This document shows, in pieces, positions 35,938 through 45,073 of a DNA stretch of 64,000 nucleotides (positions are counted from its first letter, which is position 1; each line of letters opens with the position of its first letter). The notes under the pieces are model-generated. The model searched no databases and had not been told where the DNA came from. It saw only the letters and a program-made list of their open reading frames with translations. Origin of the DNA: Arenibacter sp. F26102 (GTDB taxonomy: Bacteria > Bacteroidota > Bacteroidia > Flavobacteriales > Flavobacteriaceae); the NCBI RefSeq assembly GCF_023015865.1, contig NZ_JALKBC010000014.1, positions 110,088 to 174,087 on the forward strand, given 5' to 3'. Position numbers and translations under genes: made by a program.

Positions 35938-36987
35938 TTAAAAGGAAGTGCAATTTTCCTGCACAATGATTTCTACAGGAACATCCATATTTAAATCGGA
36001 GGGATCCTGTTCCGTAAGAAATTTGAACATCCCCTTAATAGCTGTATAGCCTTGGAACTCTGGCTTTTGATTTATCAAAAAATCAATTTCCTTGTTCCTT
36101 AGACACTTAATGTTATCTTCATGTAAATCGAAACCAACGACTGATACATTGGAAACACTGTGCGCCTTGAGAATATCAGGTATTAGGTAAGACCTCGCAT
36201 TTGTGACAAAAATGCCCTTTGGCCTTTCATCCTTAAACCAACTTTCAATTTCGGCATTGATTTCAAAAGGTCTATCTACAGGATGGTTAATGGTCATAAT
36301 GGAGATTTTACTATCCTTAAAATTTGTTCTAAAAAATTCCCTGAAACCGTTTTCCCTTTGTTGATTATTGGCGTGCAAACCCCTTTCGGTAACTATATTG
36401 ACTACAAAATAAAGTCCGTCGTTACCAACAAGGCCATGCAAGAGCCTGCCGGCGACTTTGCCAGCAATATGTGAGTCCTGGCGGATAAAAAAGGATGGAT
36501 AGTCCAACTTGACCTCAGTGTCCAAAAAAACTATGGGAATATTATCGCCTTTGGCCTTACTCAATAGATTATTGCTTTCCACCATAAAAAATGGCACGGT
36601 AACCACAGCGTCATATTTTTTGTTCAAAATGGCATCGCCCATTTTTATAAAGGAAAAGGGATCCGTAAAGTAGTAATAGGAAACTAAAATACCCATTTCA
36701 CTCAATTCTTCCACAGCCTTGTCTATACCCCTTTTGGGAAGATCCCAATAACTCCAATTGCTGGAAACCTCAGGTATAAGTACGGCAATCTTTAATTTCT
36801 TACGTCCGGCTAAATTAAGCCGGCTCGCAACCGTATTCTTTTTATATCCGGTTTCCTTTATTATAGCCTTAATCTTTTGACGTGTTATATCGGAAACCCC
36901 ATCCCTATTATGCAACACCCTGTCTACGGTTCCAATGGAAACATTGGCCAACTTGGCAATTTGCTTTATTCCAATAAGGTTGTCCAT
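35938..36987 (-). CDS. LacI-family transcriptional regulator
   Basis: A 349-residue DNA-binding regulator. The N-terminal helix-turn-helix reads IGIKQIAKLANVSIGTVDRV, followed by the hinge helix NTVASRLNLAG and a periplasmic-binding-protein-like sensor domain. The frame is open to 37038, but the ATG at 36987 places the helix-turn-helix at the usual position. It lies between susCD and the oxidoreductase/DUF1080 genes, and palindromes of LacI type stand before both transcription units. It probably represses them until a sugar ligand binds. The ligand is unknown. Confidence 0.93.
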   Translation of the reverse strand: MDNLIGIKQIAKLANVSIGTVDRVLHNRDGVSDITRQKIKAIIKETGYKKNTVASRLNLAGRKKLKIAVLIPEVSSNWSYWDLPKRGIDKAVEELSEMGILVSYYYFTDPFSFIKMGDAILNKKYDAVVTVPFFMVESNNLLSKAKGDNIPIVFLDTEVKLDYPSFFIRQDSHIAGKVAGRLLHGLVGNDGLYFVVNIVTERGLHANNQQRENGFREFFRTNFKDSKISIMTINHPVDRPFEINAEIESWFKDERPKGIFVTNARSYLIPDILKAHSVSNVSVVGFDLHEDNIKCLRNKEIDFLINQKPEFQGYTAIKGMFKFLTEQDPSDLNMDVPVEIIVQENCTSF

Positions 36988-37359
36988 ATACAGCGGAGAT
37001 CTAAGATTAATTATATAAGGGTAAAAAAACAACGGCAAAATTACGATTTGTTTCCAACCAATACCTACCCAAAGGTATGTTCCAAAAATGTATTTTCATT
37101 TTCACCCTTGAATGTGTCCAACTATAGGAAGAATAACGGTTTGGGTTTTACACCATGGTATATTTGACTGGCACACAAATCCCTAACAACCAAAACCACT
37201 TGACTTCTCCCTTCGTCATCAGTTTATGAGGTGACCTGGTCCAACTTAAAAGATGTCTTCATATTATGGGCCTTTTTGATTTTACCTTTGCATGAAAACC
37301 ACAAAACAATAATCACAAAAGCCCATATATAATTTTTTAAACCACTATAAATCTTGTTA
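36988..37359. other. Spacer upstream of the LacI-type gene
   Basis: About 370 bases between the oxidoreductase stop and the regulator start. I see no TTAACG operator copy here and no strong hairpin. A 62-codon ORF on the minus strand (37224-37412) runs into the oxidoreductase gene and has no family likeness, so I do not call it. Confidence 0.5.
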
Positions 37360-38718
37360 TCAATACTTGAACACTTTGTCTCCAGCCAAAACATCTTGAG
37401 CCTTATCATCAAAAGTGGATTTCAATCCTGTCCTAAGGGCTGCCGTGGTCATAATATTGGCAATAGAATGATTATAGGCCGCATCAATTGGTCCGTTAGT
37501 TTCCTTTCTACTCCTTACACATTCCATCCAATTTAACATATGCAAAGAAGTCATATTATCAGCACCAGTATCGGCAGAGGTAACCACCTGTGTTGCACTT
37601 TCTGACAAATCAAATTCCGGCAAAAGATTCGCCTCCATACCCATTTTATTAGCATGGGAAGCATTCAACCCACCATTGGGACTAACCTTATTGGTATCCA
37701 GGTTTAATTCTCCTCCATTGGAATAATAAATTTCCTTTGTACCTCCGGCGGAATTGGTAAACCTAGAGGAATATACCACTTGGAAACCTTTCGACATATC
37801 ATCCAATGGGCCGTAATCAAATACTGCTGTCATGGTATCGTAATTTTTTCTTCCATCTTTCCAAAGATAAATTCCACCATTGGCGGCAACACTTCTTGGA
37901 TGGTTCAAGCCTGTAAACCAGTGTACCGTATCAATCTGATGGGACATCCATTGTCCTGGAATTCCAGAGGAAAAAGGCCAAAATAACCTATATTCCAAAT
38001 ACTTTCTTGGATCCCAGGCTTCATAAGGCCTGTTCATTAAATAACGTTTCCAATCGGTATCCGACTCCTTAATTTCACTGGTCAATTGAGGCAAACGCCA
38101 TCTATCGGGTTGGTTTACGTTCCAACTCATTTCAACCATTACTATATCACCAAATTTGCCCGATTTAATATAATCGTTGGCCGCGTGGTAATTCTTTCCA
38201 CTACGCCTTTGGGAGCCGATTTGAAAAACGATTCCCGAGTCCTGAACCGCCTTTTTACCTACCCTTGCATCATCCATGGTTTCAGCAAACGGTTTTTCCA
38301 CATAGATATCCTTTTTGGCATTGGCCGCTTGAACTGTATGCAGGGCATGTTGAAAATCTGGGGTGGAAATTATAACGGCATCTATTTTATTCTCGTCATA
38401 CATTTCATCATGGTTTCTCCAAACCCTAACTTTATCCCCTGTTTTCTCCTTAAGATAAGCGGCTCCTTCGTCCCTTCTACGGTTCCAAATATCCGAAACC
38501 CCCACAATTTCAAAGTTCTGTTTTTTATGATGGCCCATAAAAGCTGGTATCAAGGCACCTTTGGCCCTGTTGGAAAACCCTGCAATTCCTACCCTTACCC
38601 GATCGTTGGCACCAATAATCTTACTATAGCTTTTGGCACTCATGGAATTAACCCCCAAGGCTATTCCCCCAGTGGCCAATGCCGTTTTCTTTATAAAATT
38701 TCTACGTCCTTCACTCAT
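37360..38718 (-). CDS. Gfo/Idh/MocA-family oxidoreductase with Tat signal
   Basis: A 452-residue protein. The start GRRNFIKKTALATGGIALGV is a twin-arginine signal, so the enzyme is probably exported folded with its cofactor. The Rossmann motif is VRVGIAGFSNRAKG and the family motif with the catalytic lysine is VEKPFAETMDDARVG. A C-terminal Gfo/Idh domain follows. Members oxidise or reduce sugar hydroxyls with NAD(P). It follows the DUF1080 gene after 27 bases and probably acts with it. This pairing matches known 3-keto-sugar pathways. Confidence 0.92.
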   Translation of the reverse strand: MSEGRRNFIKKTALATGGIALGVNSMSAKSYSKIIGANDRVRVGIAGFSNRAKGALIPAFMGHHKKQNFEIVGVSDIWNRRRDEGAAYLKEKTGDKVRVWRNHDEMYDENKIDAVIISTPDFQHALHTVQAANAKKDIYVEKPFAETMDDARVGKKAVQDSGIVFQIGSQRRSGKNYHAANDYIKSGKFGDIVMVEMSWNVNQPDRWRLPQLTSEIKESDTDWKRYLMNRPYEAWDPRKYLEYRLFWPFSSGIPGQWMSHQIDTVHWFTGLNHPRSVAANGGIYLWKDGRKNYDTMTAVFDYGPLDDMSKGFQVVYSSRFTNSAGGTKEIYYSNGGELNLDTNKVSPNGGLNASHANKMGMEANLLPEFDLSESATQVVTSADTGADNMTSLHMLNWMECVRSRKETNGPIDAAYNHSIANIMTTAALRTGLKSTFDDKAQDVLAGDKVFKY

Positions 38719-38745
38719 GATCTATATTTTAAAATTAAACCTAAT

Positions 38746-40128
38746 TTAAAACTCCCTTACTTTTATACTTCTAAAGGAAACATGGTCACCATGATCTTGC
38801 AATAGAATTCTACCGGCCGGAATTGTGCCAAAATTTTCCCATTTCTCGTACTTACTTTTTTCCACCAATGCTTTAAAAGCCTGGCTAAACCTATCATATT
38901 CAACAACCTTTACATTATTTAGCCAATGCTCCACATGACCATTTTTTACAACAATGCGGGCATTGTTCCACTTATCCACACCATTAAAGTTCTTGCCCCT
39001 GGAATTTTCAAAGTTCTCCGCCCGAATAAGATCGTATAAAGACCCAACGGTCCTATTGCCATTTTTCCCCATTTTTGCATCCGGATGTTCCTTGTCATCC
39101 AACACCTGAAACTCCAGACCTATGGCAGAACCTTCGCCCATATTAAGACCTGGATCAACAAAATATTTAATGCCACTATTTGCCCCTTTGGTCAACTTAA
39201 AATCAATACTTAACTCAAAATTGCTAAAAGCCGATGTAGTTACAATGTCCCCACCATTCCTTGATTCGGCTCCATCAGATGACAGAACACTTAGTGTGCC
39301 GTCTTCCATATTCCATCCTTTCTCTGGAAACGCATTCAGTTTGGCACCTCGCCATCCTTCCGATGTTTTGCCGTCCCATAATAATCGCCAGCCTTTTCTA
39401 ACTTCATCAGAGGTAAGCTGATTTTGCAAATAGCTTATTTCAGGGGCATATACAGCCACCTGCTTACGCTCCTTTTCCAAATCTGTGGTTTTGATTCTAA
39501 TATTCTTCCATTTTACTATTTTCCCTTCCAAACTTTCGTCATGGATGGAATGTACCTGAAAGGCAATAAATCCTTTTGCCGTAACATCATCCACCAAGTT
39601 GGCGCATTGGATTCCATTGATCCAAGTCCGAATATTTTGCCCAATAGCCTCTATTCTGTAATGGTTCCATTCGCCAGGCTTAAAAGCATTTTGCCCTTTG
39701 ATGTTTCTGGAAAGCGGATAAAGCCAACCTCTTCTGGCTTCATCATAGACCCCACCAGCCCATTTCCTATCACTGGTTTCAATTTCACACTGGTATCCAT
39801 GCACCCTTCCGTCCATGTACTCAGGAAGGCTCAAGCTTCTAAATTGTACTCCGGAATTAAGTCCATTCTCTACAAATACATCAAACTCCAAAATAAAATC
39901 GCCATAAGCCTTTTTTGTGGCCATAAAACTATTGGGGGTATTCAATCTGGAAGTACCGATCATTTCCCCTTTTTCAATCTTATATTTTGCATTCCCGTTC
40001 AATTGTTCAAAATTGGAAAAATCCTTTCCATTGAATAACGTTTCCCAACCATCCTGGGCGGAGGTAAAGAAGAATGTAAAATGAAGTAGTAATACCAAGC
40101 ACAGGTTGGTTGATTTTCTATTAGCCAT
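38746..40128 (-). CDS. Secreted protein with two DUF1080 (3-keto-glycoside hydrolase-like) domains
   Basis: A 460-residue protein with a signal peptide ending near TSAQ. Two copies of the DUF1080 (PF06439) fold lie in tandem: about 26-215 ([39 protein letters not shown]) and about 245-460 ([39 protein letters not shown]). Characterised members of this family cleave 3-keto-glycosides made by Gfo/Idh oxidoreductases, and one such enzyme is encoded just downstream. The upstream LacI-type operator at 40146-40165 ties it to the susCD locus. The sugar is unknown. Confidence 0.9.
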   Translation of the reverse strand: MANRKSTNLCLVLLLHFTFFFTSAQDGWETLFNGKDFSNFEQLNGNAKYKIEKGEMIGTSRLNTPNSFMATKKAYGDFILEFDVFVENGLNSGVQFRSLSLPEYMDGRVHGYQCEIETSDRKWAGGVYDEARRGWLYPLSRNIKGQNAFKPGEWNHYRIEAIGQNIRTWINGIQCANLVDDVTAKGFIAFQVHSIHDESLEGKIVKWKNIRIKTTDLEKERKQVAVYAPEISYLQNQLTSDEVRKGWRLLWDGKTSEGWRGAKLNAFPEKGWNMEDGTLSVLSSDGAESRNGGDIVTTSAFSNFELSIDFKLTKGANSGIKYFVDPGLNMGEGSAIGLEFQVLDDKEHPDAKMGKNGNRTVGSLYDLIRAENFENSRGKNFNGVDKWNNARIVVKNGHVEHWLNNVKVVEYDRFSQAFKALVEKSKYEKWENFGTIPAGRILLQDHGDHVSFRSIKVREF

Positions 40129-40145
40129 AATTTTAGATAATTAAT

Positions 40146-40165
40146 TTTCGTTAACGTTAACGAAA
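40146..40165. promoter_or_regulatory. LacI-type operator before the DUF1080 gene
   Basis: TTTCGTTAACGTTAACGAAA is a perfect 20-bp palindrome 17 bases before the ATG at 40128. Its core is identical to the operator before susC at 30969-30984. No other copy of the 14-base core was seen in the window. Confidence 0.75.
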
Positions 40166-40398
40166 GTATGAAAATATGCTGAAACTCCAACTGATAAATT
40201 GACTAATTCGTATAAATTACTTACATTAATCATGAATTGAATAGAATTTAATAATAATTAATGACAAATTCTATAATTTAGCACTACATAATACCTTCTG
40301 TATAAAGACCAACCATTATCATTTTTAAAACTTGGCGGATTACTTTACATTGTAGTTCCCTTTTAATAAATAAACAATTCATTTATAGAACAATCACA

Positions 40399-41358
40399 AT
40401 GCCTATAATTCGCTCCCATTACAACCCACCTTTCCTATTTAAAAGTGGCCATTTCTCCACTATTTATTCAGGAATGATACGCAAGGTAGTTGGCCTTACC
40501 CAAGAGCGGGAAAGGATAGAGCTTGCCGACGGGGATTTTATGGACTTGGATTGGAGCTACACGGACACACCATCTTCTGAAGTGGTCATACTTTTACACG
40601 GTTTGGAAGGCAATGCTCAACGCCCTTATATTACCGGCAGCGCCAAGCAGTTAAATGCTAACGGTATTGATGCCTGCGCTGTTAACTATAGAGGATGCAG
40701 TGGTGAAACCAATCGACTTTTCCGATCCTATCATTCCGGGGCAACGGAAGATTTGGAAGCGGTAATAAACCATATTCTAAATCTAAATAAATATTCCCGC
40801 ATTTATATAAAGGGATTTAGCTTGGGTGGCAATATGACCTTAAAGTACTTGGGTGAAGGCAGATCGCTTCCCAAAGAGATAAAAGGGGCGATCGCAGTCT
40901 CTGCGCCTGTTAATTTACATAGTTCCTTGATAGAACTTTTAAAACCAAAAAACATAATGTATGCACAACGGTTTAAAAAGCGTCTTATCACAAAACTGAG
41001 GGCAAAACAATTACTGTTCCCAAAGATGTTAAGCAATGCGGATATTGGGAAAATAAACACCTTAAAGGATTTTGATGACCTATATACCAGCAGGGCACAT
41101 GGGTTTAAAAATGCTATTGATTATTACCAAAAGTCGAGCTCGCTTCAATATATCCATGCCATAAAGACCCCTACTCTAATTATCAACGCCAAAAATGATT
41201 CCTTTTTAGGTGAACAATGTTACCCTTCCAAGGAAGCTGAGCAAAATAAATCTGTACAATTTGAACAGCCATTGTACGGTGGGCATGTAGGGTTTTATGA
41301 CCAAAGGAATATCACTTATACCGAAAAAAGAGCATTAAAATTCATCGAAGAACTTTAA
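40399..41358 (+). CDS. YheT-family alpha/beta hydrolase
   Basis: A 319-residue cytoplasmic alpha/beta hydrolase. Family motifs are the oxyanion segment ILLHGLEGNAQRPYITG, the nucleophile serine in IKGFSLGGNMTLKYLGEG, and the catalytic histidine in YGGHVGFYDQRN. The YheT family contains esterase-like proteins of unclear substrate. It is divergent from the DUF1080 gene and lies 45 bases before the cytochrome c gene on the same strand. Confidence 0.92.
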   Translation: MPIIRSHYNPPFLFKSGHFSTIYSGMIRKVVGLTQERERIELADGDFMDLDWSYTDTPSSEVVILLHGLEGNAQRPYITGSAKQLNANGIDACAVNYRGCSGETNRLFRSYHSGATEDLEAVINHILNLNKYSRIYIKGFSLGGNMTLKYLGEGRSLPKEIKGAIAVSAPVNLHSSLIELLKPKNIMYAQRFKKRLITKLRAKQLLFPKMLSNADIGKINTLKDFDDLYTSRAHGFKNAIDYYQKSSSLQYIHAIKTPTLIINAKNDSFLGEQCYPSKEAEQNKSVQFEQPLYGGHVGFYDQRNITYTEKRALKFIEEL

Positions 41359-41403
41359 TAAAATAATCTATTTGTTATCTTAGTGCAATAATTTAAAAAA
41401 ACG

Positions 41404-41883
41404 ATGAGAAAATTATTTATCCCTTTGGCCTTAGTTGCTATGATTGTTAGCTGTGGCGAAAAAAAAGAAGAAAAGAAGGAAGGTTTTGAAATGAACCGTA
41501 CCAAAAAGGAAGTTAAAGCGGAGCCCGTAAATGAGGGAGTACCCGTAGACATGAATAATAAAGGTGTTGGCCCCATTAAGTCCGTGAAATTTGCAGATGC
41601 CATAGATACTGAATTGGCTGCAAAAGGACAAAAAACATTTAGTACCATCTGTGTGGCATGCCATATGGCGGAGCAGCGTTTAATTGGCCCGGCTCTAAAA
41701 GGTGTTTTTGAGAGAAGAAGCCCAGAGTGGGTAATGAATATGATATTGAATCCCGATGGAATGCTTAAGGAAGACCCTATAGCAAAAGCCTTGTTAAAAG
41801 AGTATAACAATGCGGTAATGCTAAATCAGAATCTTTCTGAAGATGATGCCCGTGCGGTAGCCGAGTATTTAAGAACTTTATAG
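41404..41883 (+). CDS. Cytochrome c lipoprotein
   Basis: A 159-residue protein with lipobox AMIVSC, followed by a charged stretch of Lys and Glu. The C-terminal half is a class I cytochrome c domain with the haem motif CVACH at about residue 83 and a helix DARAVAEYLRTL. It should be a membrane-anchored periplasmic electron carrier. The partner is not evident. A strong terminator follows at 41904-41945. Confidence 0.92.
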   Translation: MRKLFIPLALVAMIVSCGEKKEEKKEGFEMNRTKKEVKAEPVNEGVPVDMNNKGVGPIKSVKFADAIDTELAAKGQKTFSTICVACHMAEQRLIGPALKGVFERRSPEWVMNMILNPDGMLKEDPIAKALLKEYNNAVMLNQNLSEDDARAVAEYLRTL

Positions 41884-41903
41884 TATACCATTACCAAATA
41901 CAA

Positions 41904-41945
41904 AAAAGCGTTTGCAGCAACCTTAGGGTTGATACAAACGCTTTT
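41904..41945 (+). terminator. Terminator after the cytochrome c gene
   Basis: AAAAGCGTTTG (41904-41914) pairs with CAAACGCTTTT (41935-41945). An inner CAACC/GGTTG stem sits inside. T's follow on the plus strand. Confidence 0.8.
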
Positions 41946-42198
41946 CTATTTTTGTATTATTTCCGATCAACGAATAGATTTTGGATAAGTCACACCTTAT
42001 CTACAACAAGCCTATAGCCAAAATCCTTTAAAACATTTAAATATACAGCTACTTCTTGGCGTCCATTTGTAAATCAAAATTCCCAGTAAAAACGACAGTT
42101 GACAAAAAGCGACAATATATCGTCCTTTAATCAAAGTGGTTAATGGAATAAGAATTTTGCTTCCAAAAAATTCCATTTAGGGCGGGCTCAGTCTGACA
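41946..42198. other. Spacer between the cytochrome c and SulP genes
   Basis: About 250 bases without a supported ORF. It holds a weak inverted repeat (GCGACAATATATCGTC near 42108) and otherwise nothing I can name. Confidence 0.4.
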
Positions 42199-42233
42199 AA
42201 AGTTATATATAGTAGCAGCTACTGAGTAACTTT
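42199..42233 (-). terminator. Nested hairpin after the SulP gene
   Basis: AAAGTTA and TAACTTT form the outer stem, and AGTAG and CTACT the inner stem. On the minus strand the hairpin comes 28 bases after the SulP stop and is followed by a short T-run. Confidence 0.5.
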
Positions 42234-42260
42234 ACAAATTTTTTGCAATTACGGTAATCG

Positions 42261-43796
42261 TTATTTATTTAGCATGACCCTATAAGTTGGGTCTTCTATA
42301 ATATTTACCTCAATAACACTTTCAGCATTTGTAAGTAGCTTTAGGCAGTCGGGGCTCAAATATCTCAGGTGTAATTTTTTACCCTCTTTGTGATATCGAG
42401 CAGTGATTTTATTCAGCGCATCTATGGCGGACATATCTACCACCTTGCTCTCCTTGAAATCTATTACAACTTCATCCGGGTCGTTGGTTACATCAAATTT
42501 TTCGAGAAATGTAGCGGTGGAACCAAAGAAAAGTGGGCCGTATATTTCATAATGTTTTACCCCATTTTCGTCTATATGTTTTCTTGCCCTAATACGTTTA
42601 GCGCTTTCCCAGGCGAATACCAAAGAAGAAATAATCACGCCAATCAAAACAGCTAAAGCTAGATTGTGTAACACAACAGTTACCACTGCAACCAATATCA
42701 AAACAAAAATGTCGTGTTTAGGCATCTTATTGATTACCTTAAAGCTAATCCACTCAAACGTACCTATGGCAACAACCATCATCACTCCCACCAAAGCAGC
42801 CATCGGAATTTGTTCAATTACAGGTCCACCTACTAAAATAATCAGTAAAATTGTCATTGCACCTATAATAGCGGAAAGTCGTGCTCTTGCTCCAGATCCA
42901 ACATTTACCAAAGTTTGGGCTACCATAGCACATCCTCCCATACCACCAAAGAATCCATTGGTAATATTGGCTATCCCTTGTGCGGCAGCTTCTCTATTTG
43001 ATTGTCCTCTAGTACCGGTAATTTCGTCTACCATATTAAGTGTTAAAAGAGACTCAATAAGCCCAACACCAGCCATGACCAGTGCGTATGGAAAAATTAA
43101 TATTAAGGTCTCCATATTAAAAGGAATTTCAGGGATATGGAATGAAGGAAAGGAGCCACTTACAGAAGCAATATCCAATACTTTTTTGGTGTCTATGTCA
43201 AAGAAAAAAACAACACCAAATACAATCAATATGGCCACCAAGGAAGGTGGAACTGCCTTAGTGATTTTCGGTAATAAAGCTACAATTGCAATGGTTAAGA
43301 GGGTCAAGCCTGCCATTATGTATAAAGCCGAACCTTCCATCCAATTATCTATGCCGTTTTCCGATGTTTTAAATTGAGCCACCTGTGCCATAAAAATAAT
43401 AACCGCAAGTCCATTTAAGAATCCAAACATCACAGGTTGCGGAATTAAACGAACAAACTTCCCTAACTTGAATAAACCAACTAATAATTGCAAAACTCCG
43501 GCTAAGGCGACTGCCGCAAAAAGATATTCTACGCCATGAGAAGAAGCCAACGCGATTAAAACAACTACTGTAGCACCTGCCCCGCCTGATACCATCCCTG
43601 GTCTTCCTCCAAAAATAGCTGTAACAATACCCATTAAGAATGCGGCATAAAGTCCCGTTAAAGGAGATAATCCTGCTAAAATGGCAAATGAGAGAGACTC
43701 TGGTATCATCGTCATAGCTACCGTGAGCCCAGCTAAAACTTCATTCTTATAATTTACTTTTTGTTTAAAATCGAATAGATTTAAATACTTCTTCAC
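42261..43796 (-). CDS. SulP-family anion transporter with STAS domain
   Basis: A 511-residue inner-membrane protein. The first about 400 residues hold 10-12 membrane segments with the SulP signatures (LAGLTVAMTMIPESLSFAIL, GLSPLTGLYAAFLMGIVTAI). A C-terminal STAS domain covers about 415-511 (VVDMSAIDALNKITARYHKE). SulP proteins carry sulfate, bicarbonate or other anions. No carbonic anhydrase or sulfate gene is adjacent, so the substrate is open. Confidence 0.95.
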   Translation of the reverse strand: MKKYLNLFDFKQKVNYKNEVLAGLTVAMTMIPESLSFAILAGLSPLTGLYAAFLMGIVTAIFGGRPGMVSGGAGATVVVLIALASSHGVEYLFAAVALAGVLQLLVGLFKLGKFVRLIPQPVMFGFLNGLAVIIFMAQVAQFKTSENGIDNWMEGSALYIMAGLTLLTIAIVALLPKITKAVPPSLVAILIVFGVVFFFDIDTKKVLDIASVSGSFPSFHIPEIPFNMETLILIFPYALVMAGVGLIESLLTLNMVDEITGTRGQSNREAAAQGIANITNGFFGGMGGCAMVAQTLVNVGSGARARLSAIIGAMTILLIILVGGPVIEQIPMAALVGVMMVVAIGTFEWISFKVINKMPKHDIFVLILVAVVTVVLHNLALAVLIGVIISSLVFAWESAKRIRARKHIDENGVKHYEIYGPLFFGSTATFLEKFDVTNDPDEVVIDFKESKVVDMSAIDALNKITARYHKEGKKLHLRYLSPDCLKLLTNAESVIEVNIIEDPTYRVMLNK

Positions 43797-43878
43797 GTCT
43801 TTGTTTTAAGGGCGCAAAAGTAGTGGATTTTCTTGTTTTAAAGGCCACGATACGCCTAAATGTGAGATTTACAACAAA

Positions 43879-44850
43879 TTACCAAGAATGAAGACCTAAT
43901 AATTTCTTGCCCAAATCACTTAATTCGGCCGTTTTATATTTGGTCTGTTCCCAATTTCTTGGGTCACCGGGAAAAGCATACCCTTCTGGTGCCAATCTAT
44001 TTTTCCAAGAATTGATGCGCCAGGTTCTTAGGGACACATTGTCCTCTTCAGCCGGCATCATAGAGATATATTGGGCAATACGGACCTTGTCTTTTGAATT
44101 ATTGGGCCTTATGCCGTGGGGTTGCAAGCTATTAAAAATTAAAAGATCGCCCGCCTCCATCTTCACCTTTACGATCCTATCCTGCAGGTCGCTGACATCT
44201 GGCTTAAAACGGTCCCTATCCTTCGGATGGTCAAGTTTCCAAGAATCATAATTCCGGTATAACCAGGGGATACATTGAAAGCCCCCCATATTTTCATCGG
44301 TCTGGTCCGCGAGAGCTAATACTCCCTGTACATTCTGAGGACTGGTTTCTGGGTCGTAGTCCCAATGTATAAACCCTTTTTGCTCAAATCCTGGCCGAAT
44401 TGGAAAGTTTAGATTAGCCCTATCGATAGTTACCCAAAGTTTTTCCGTACCCCAAATATCCACAAAAGCATCGTAAATTTTTTCTTGTTGCCTATTGTTC
44501 CATAGATTCTGATGATTGTACACCTCAACCATTCCCGTACCCGTTAATTCCTTCATTTGCATTTCTGCCCTCGGAGGCGTATACCAACTGTTGGGATTCT
44601 TAGGGTCTTTCTCTTCAAATTCCCATATAAATTCCGCGGTTTCTTTTGCTTGGTCCTTTGTGATAGCATTTTTGATAACAATATACCCATTGTGCAACCA
44701 AAATTTCCAATCCTCCTCGCTCAGGATCCGTAAAGGTTTTCCATTACTTCGGTCGTTCAAAATAATTTTACTGGTAGTAGAAGTGGAAGGATTCCCCGGA
44801 ATCTCCGCATGTGGGTTCTTGTTGTTTGCCTTGGTATACTTGGACCGCAT
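43879..44850 (-). CDS. Phytanoyl-CoA dioxygenase (PhyH) family protein
   Basis: A 323-residue Fe(II)/2-oxoglutarate-type oxygenase. The metal motif HxD is seen in GFIHWDYDPETSP, the distal histidine in NSLQPHGIRPNN, and the 2-oxoglutarate-binding arginine probably in KDKVRIAQY. The natural substrate is unknown. An AAGGAG sequence directly touches the ATG, which is unusual here because most genes in the window lack any Shine-Dalgarno site. The other side of the spacer carries the CCAACC element. Confidence 0.9.
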   Translation of the reverse strand: MRSKYTKANNKNPHAEIPGNPSTSTTSKIILNDRSNGKPLRILSEEDWKFWLHNGYIVIKNAITKDQAKETAEFIWEFEEKDPKNPNSWYTPPRAEMQMKELTGTGMVEVYNHQNLWNNRQQEKIYDAFVDIWGTEKLWVTIDRANLNFPIRPGFEQKGFIHWDYDPETSPQNVQGVLALADQTDENMGGFQCIPWLYRNYDSWKLDHPKDRDRFKPDVSDLQDRIVKVKMEAGDLLIFNSLQPHGIRPNNSKDKVRIAQYISMMPAEEDNVSLRTWRINSWKNRLAPEGYAFPGDPRNWEQTKYKTAELSDLGKKLLGLHSW

Positions 44851-44979
44851 CTCCTTGATTTTTTATCGTCACGAACAATACCATAATTTAAGCAATTTAA
44901 TTGAAAATATGACTTTTGATGGACCACCAAATGTTGGACGAACACTCTTGCCCAATGCTGTAGAATTATGGCAAATAAA

Positions 44980-45012
44980 AAACCGCCCTAGGTAATTACT
45001 CCAAGGCGGTCT
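44980..45012 (-). terminator. Terminator after the two-repeat lipoprotein gene
   Basis: ACCGCC (44982-44987) pairs with GGCGGT (45005-45010), with extra T-A and GG/CC pairs inside. On the minus strand it is followed by six T's. Confidence 0.7.
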
Positions 45013-45016
45013 TTAA

Positions 45017-45033
45017 CTAAATAACCAACCAAA
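45017..45033. repeat. CCAACC box beside a terminator, copy 2
   Basis: The 17-mer here is identical to that at 6858-6874 and also lies a few bases from a terminator stem. A small hairpin with CCGTAA/TTACGG (about 45050-45066) lies on the outer side, like the GTAAGGG hairpin of copy 1. Confidence 0.5.
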
Positions 45034-45073
45034 AACTTCTTTATATCGGTACCGTAAAACCTTACGGCAATAA

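Noticed and set aside
37224..37412. 62-codon minus-strand ORF with a hydrophobic part
   Set aside because: It starts inside the oxidoreductase gene and has no promoter or family support.
38086..38805. 239-codon plus-strand ORF
   Set aside because: It is antisense to the Gfo/Idh oxidoreductase and runs into the DUF1080 gene. No family likeness.
39424..40038. 204-codon plus-strand ORF
   Set aside because: It is antisense to the DUF1080 gene without any motif.
42664..43377. 237-codon plus-strand ORF
   Set aside because: It is antisense to the membrane segments of the SulP gene. Its hydrophilic Thr/Pro-rich product mirrors Ala/Val/Gly codons on the other strand.
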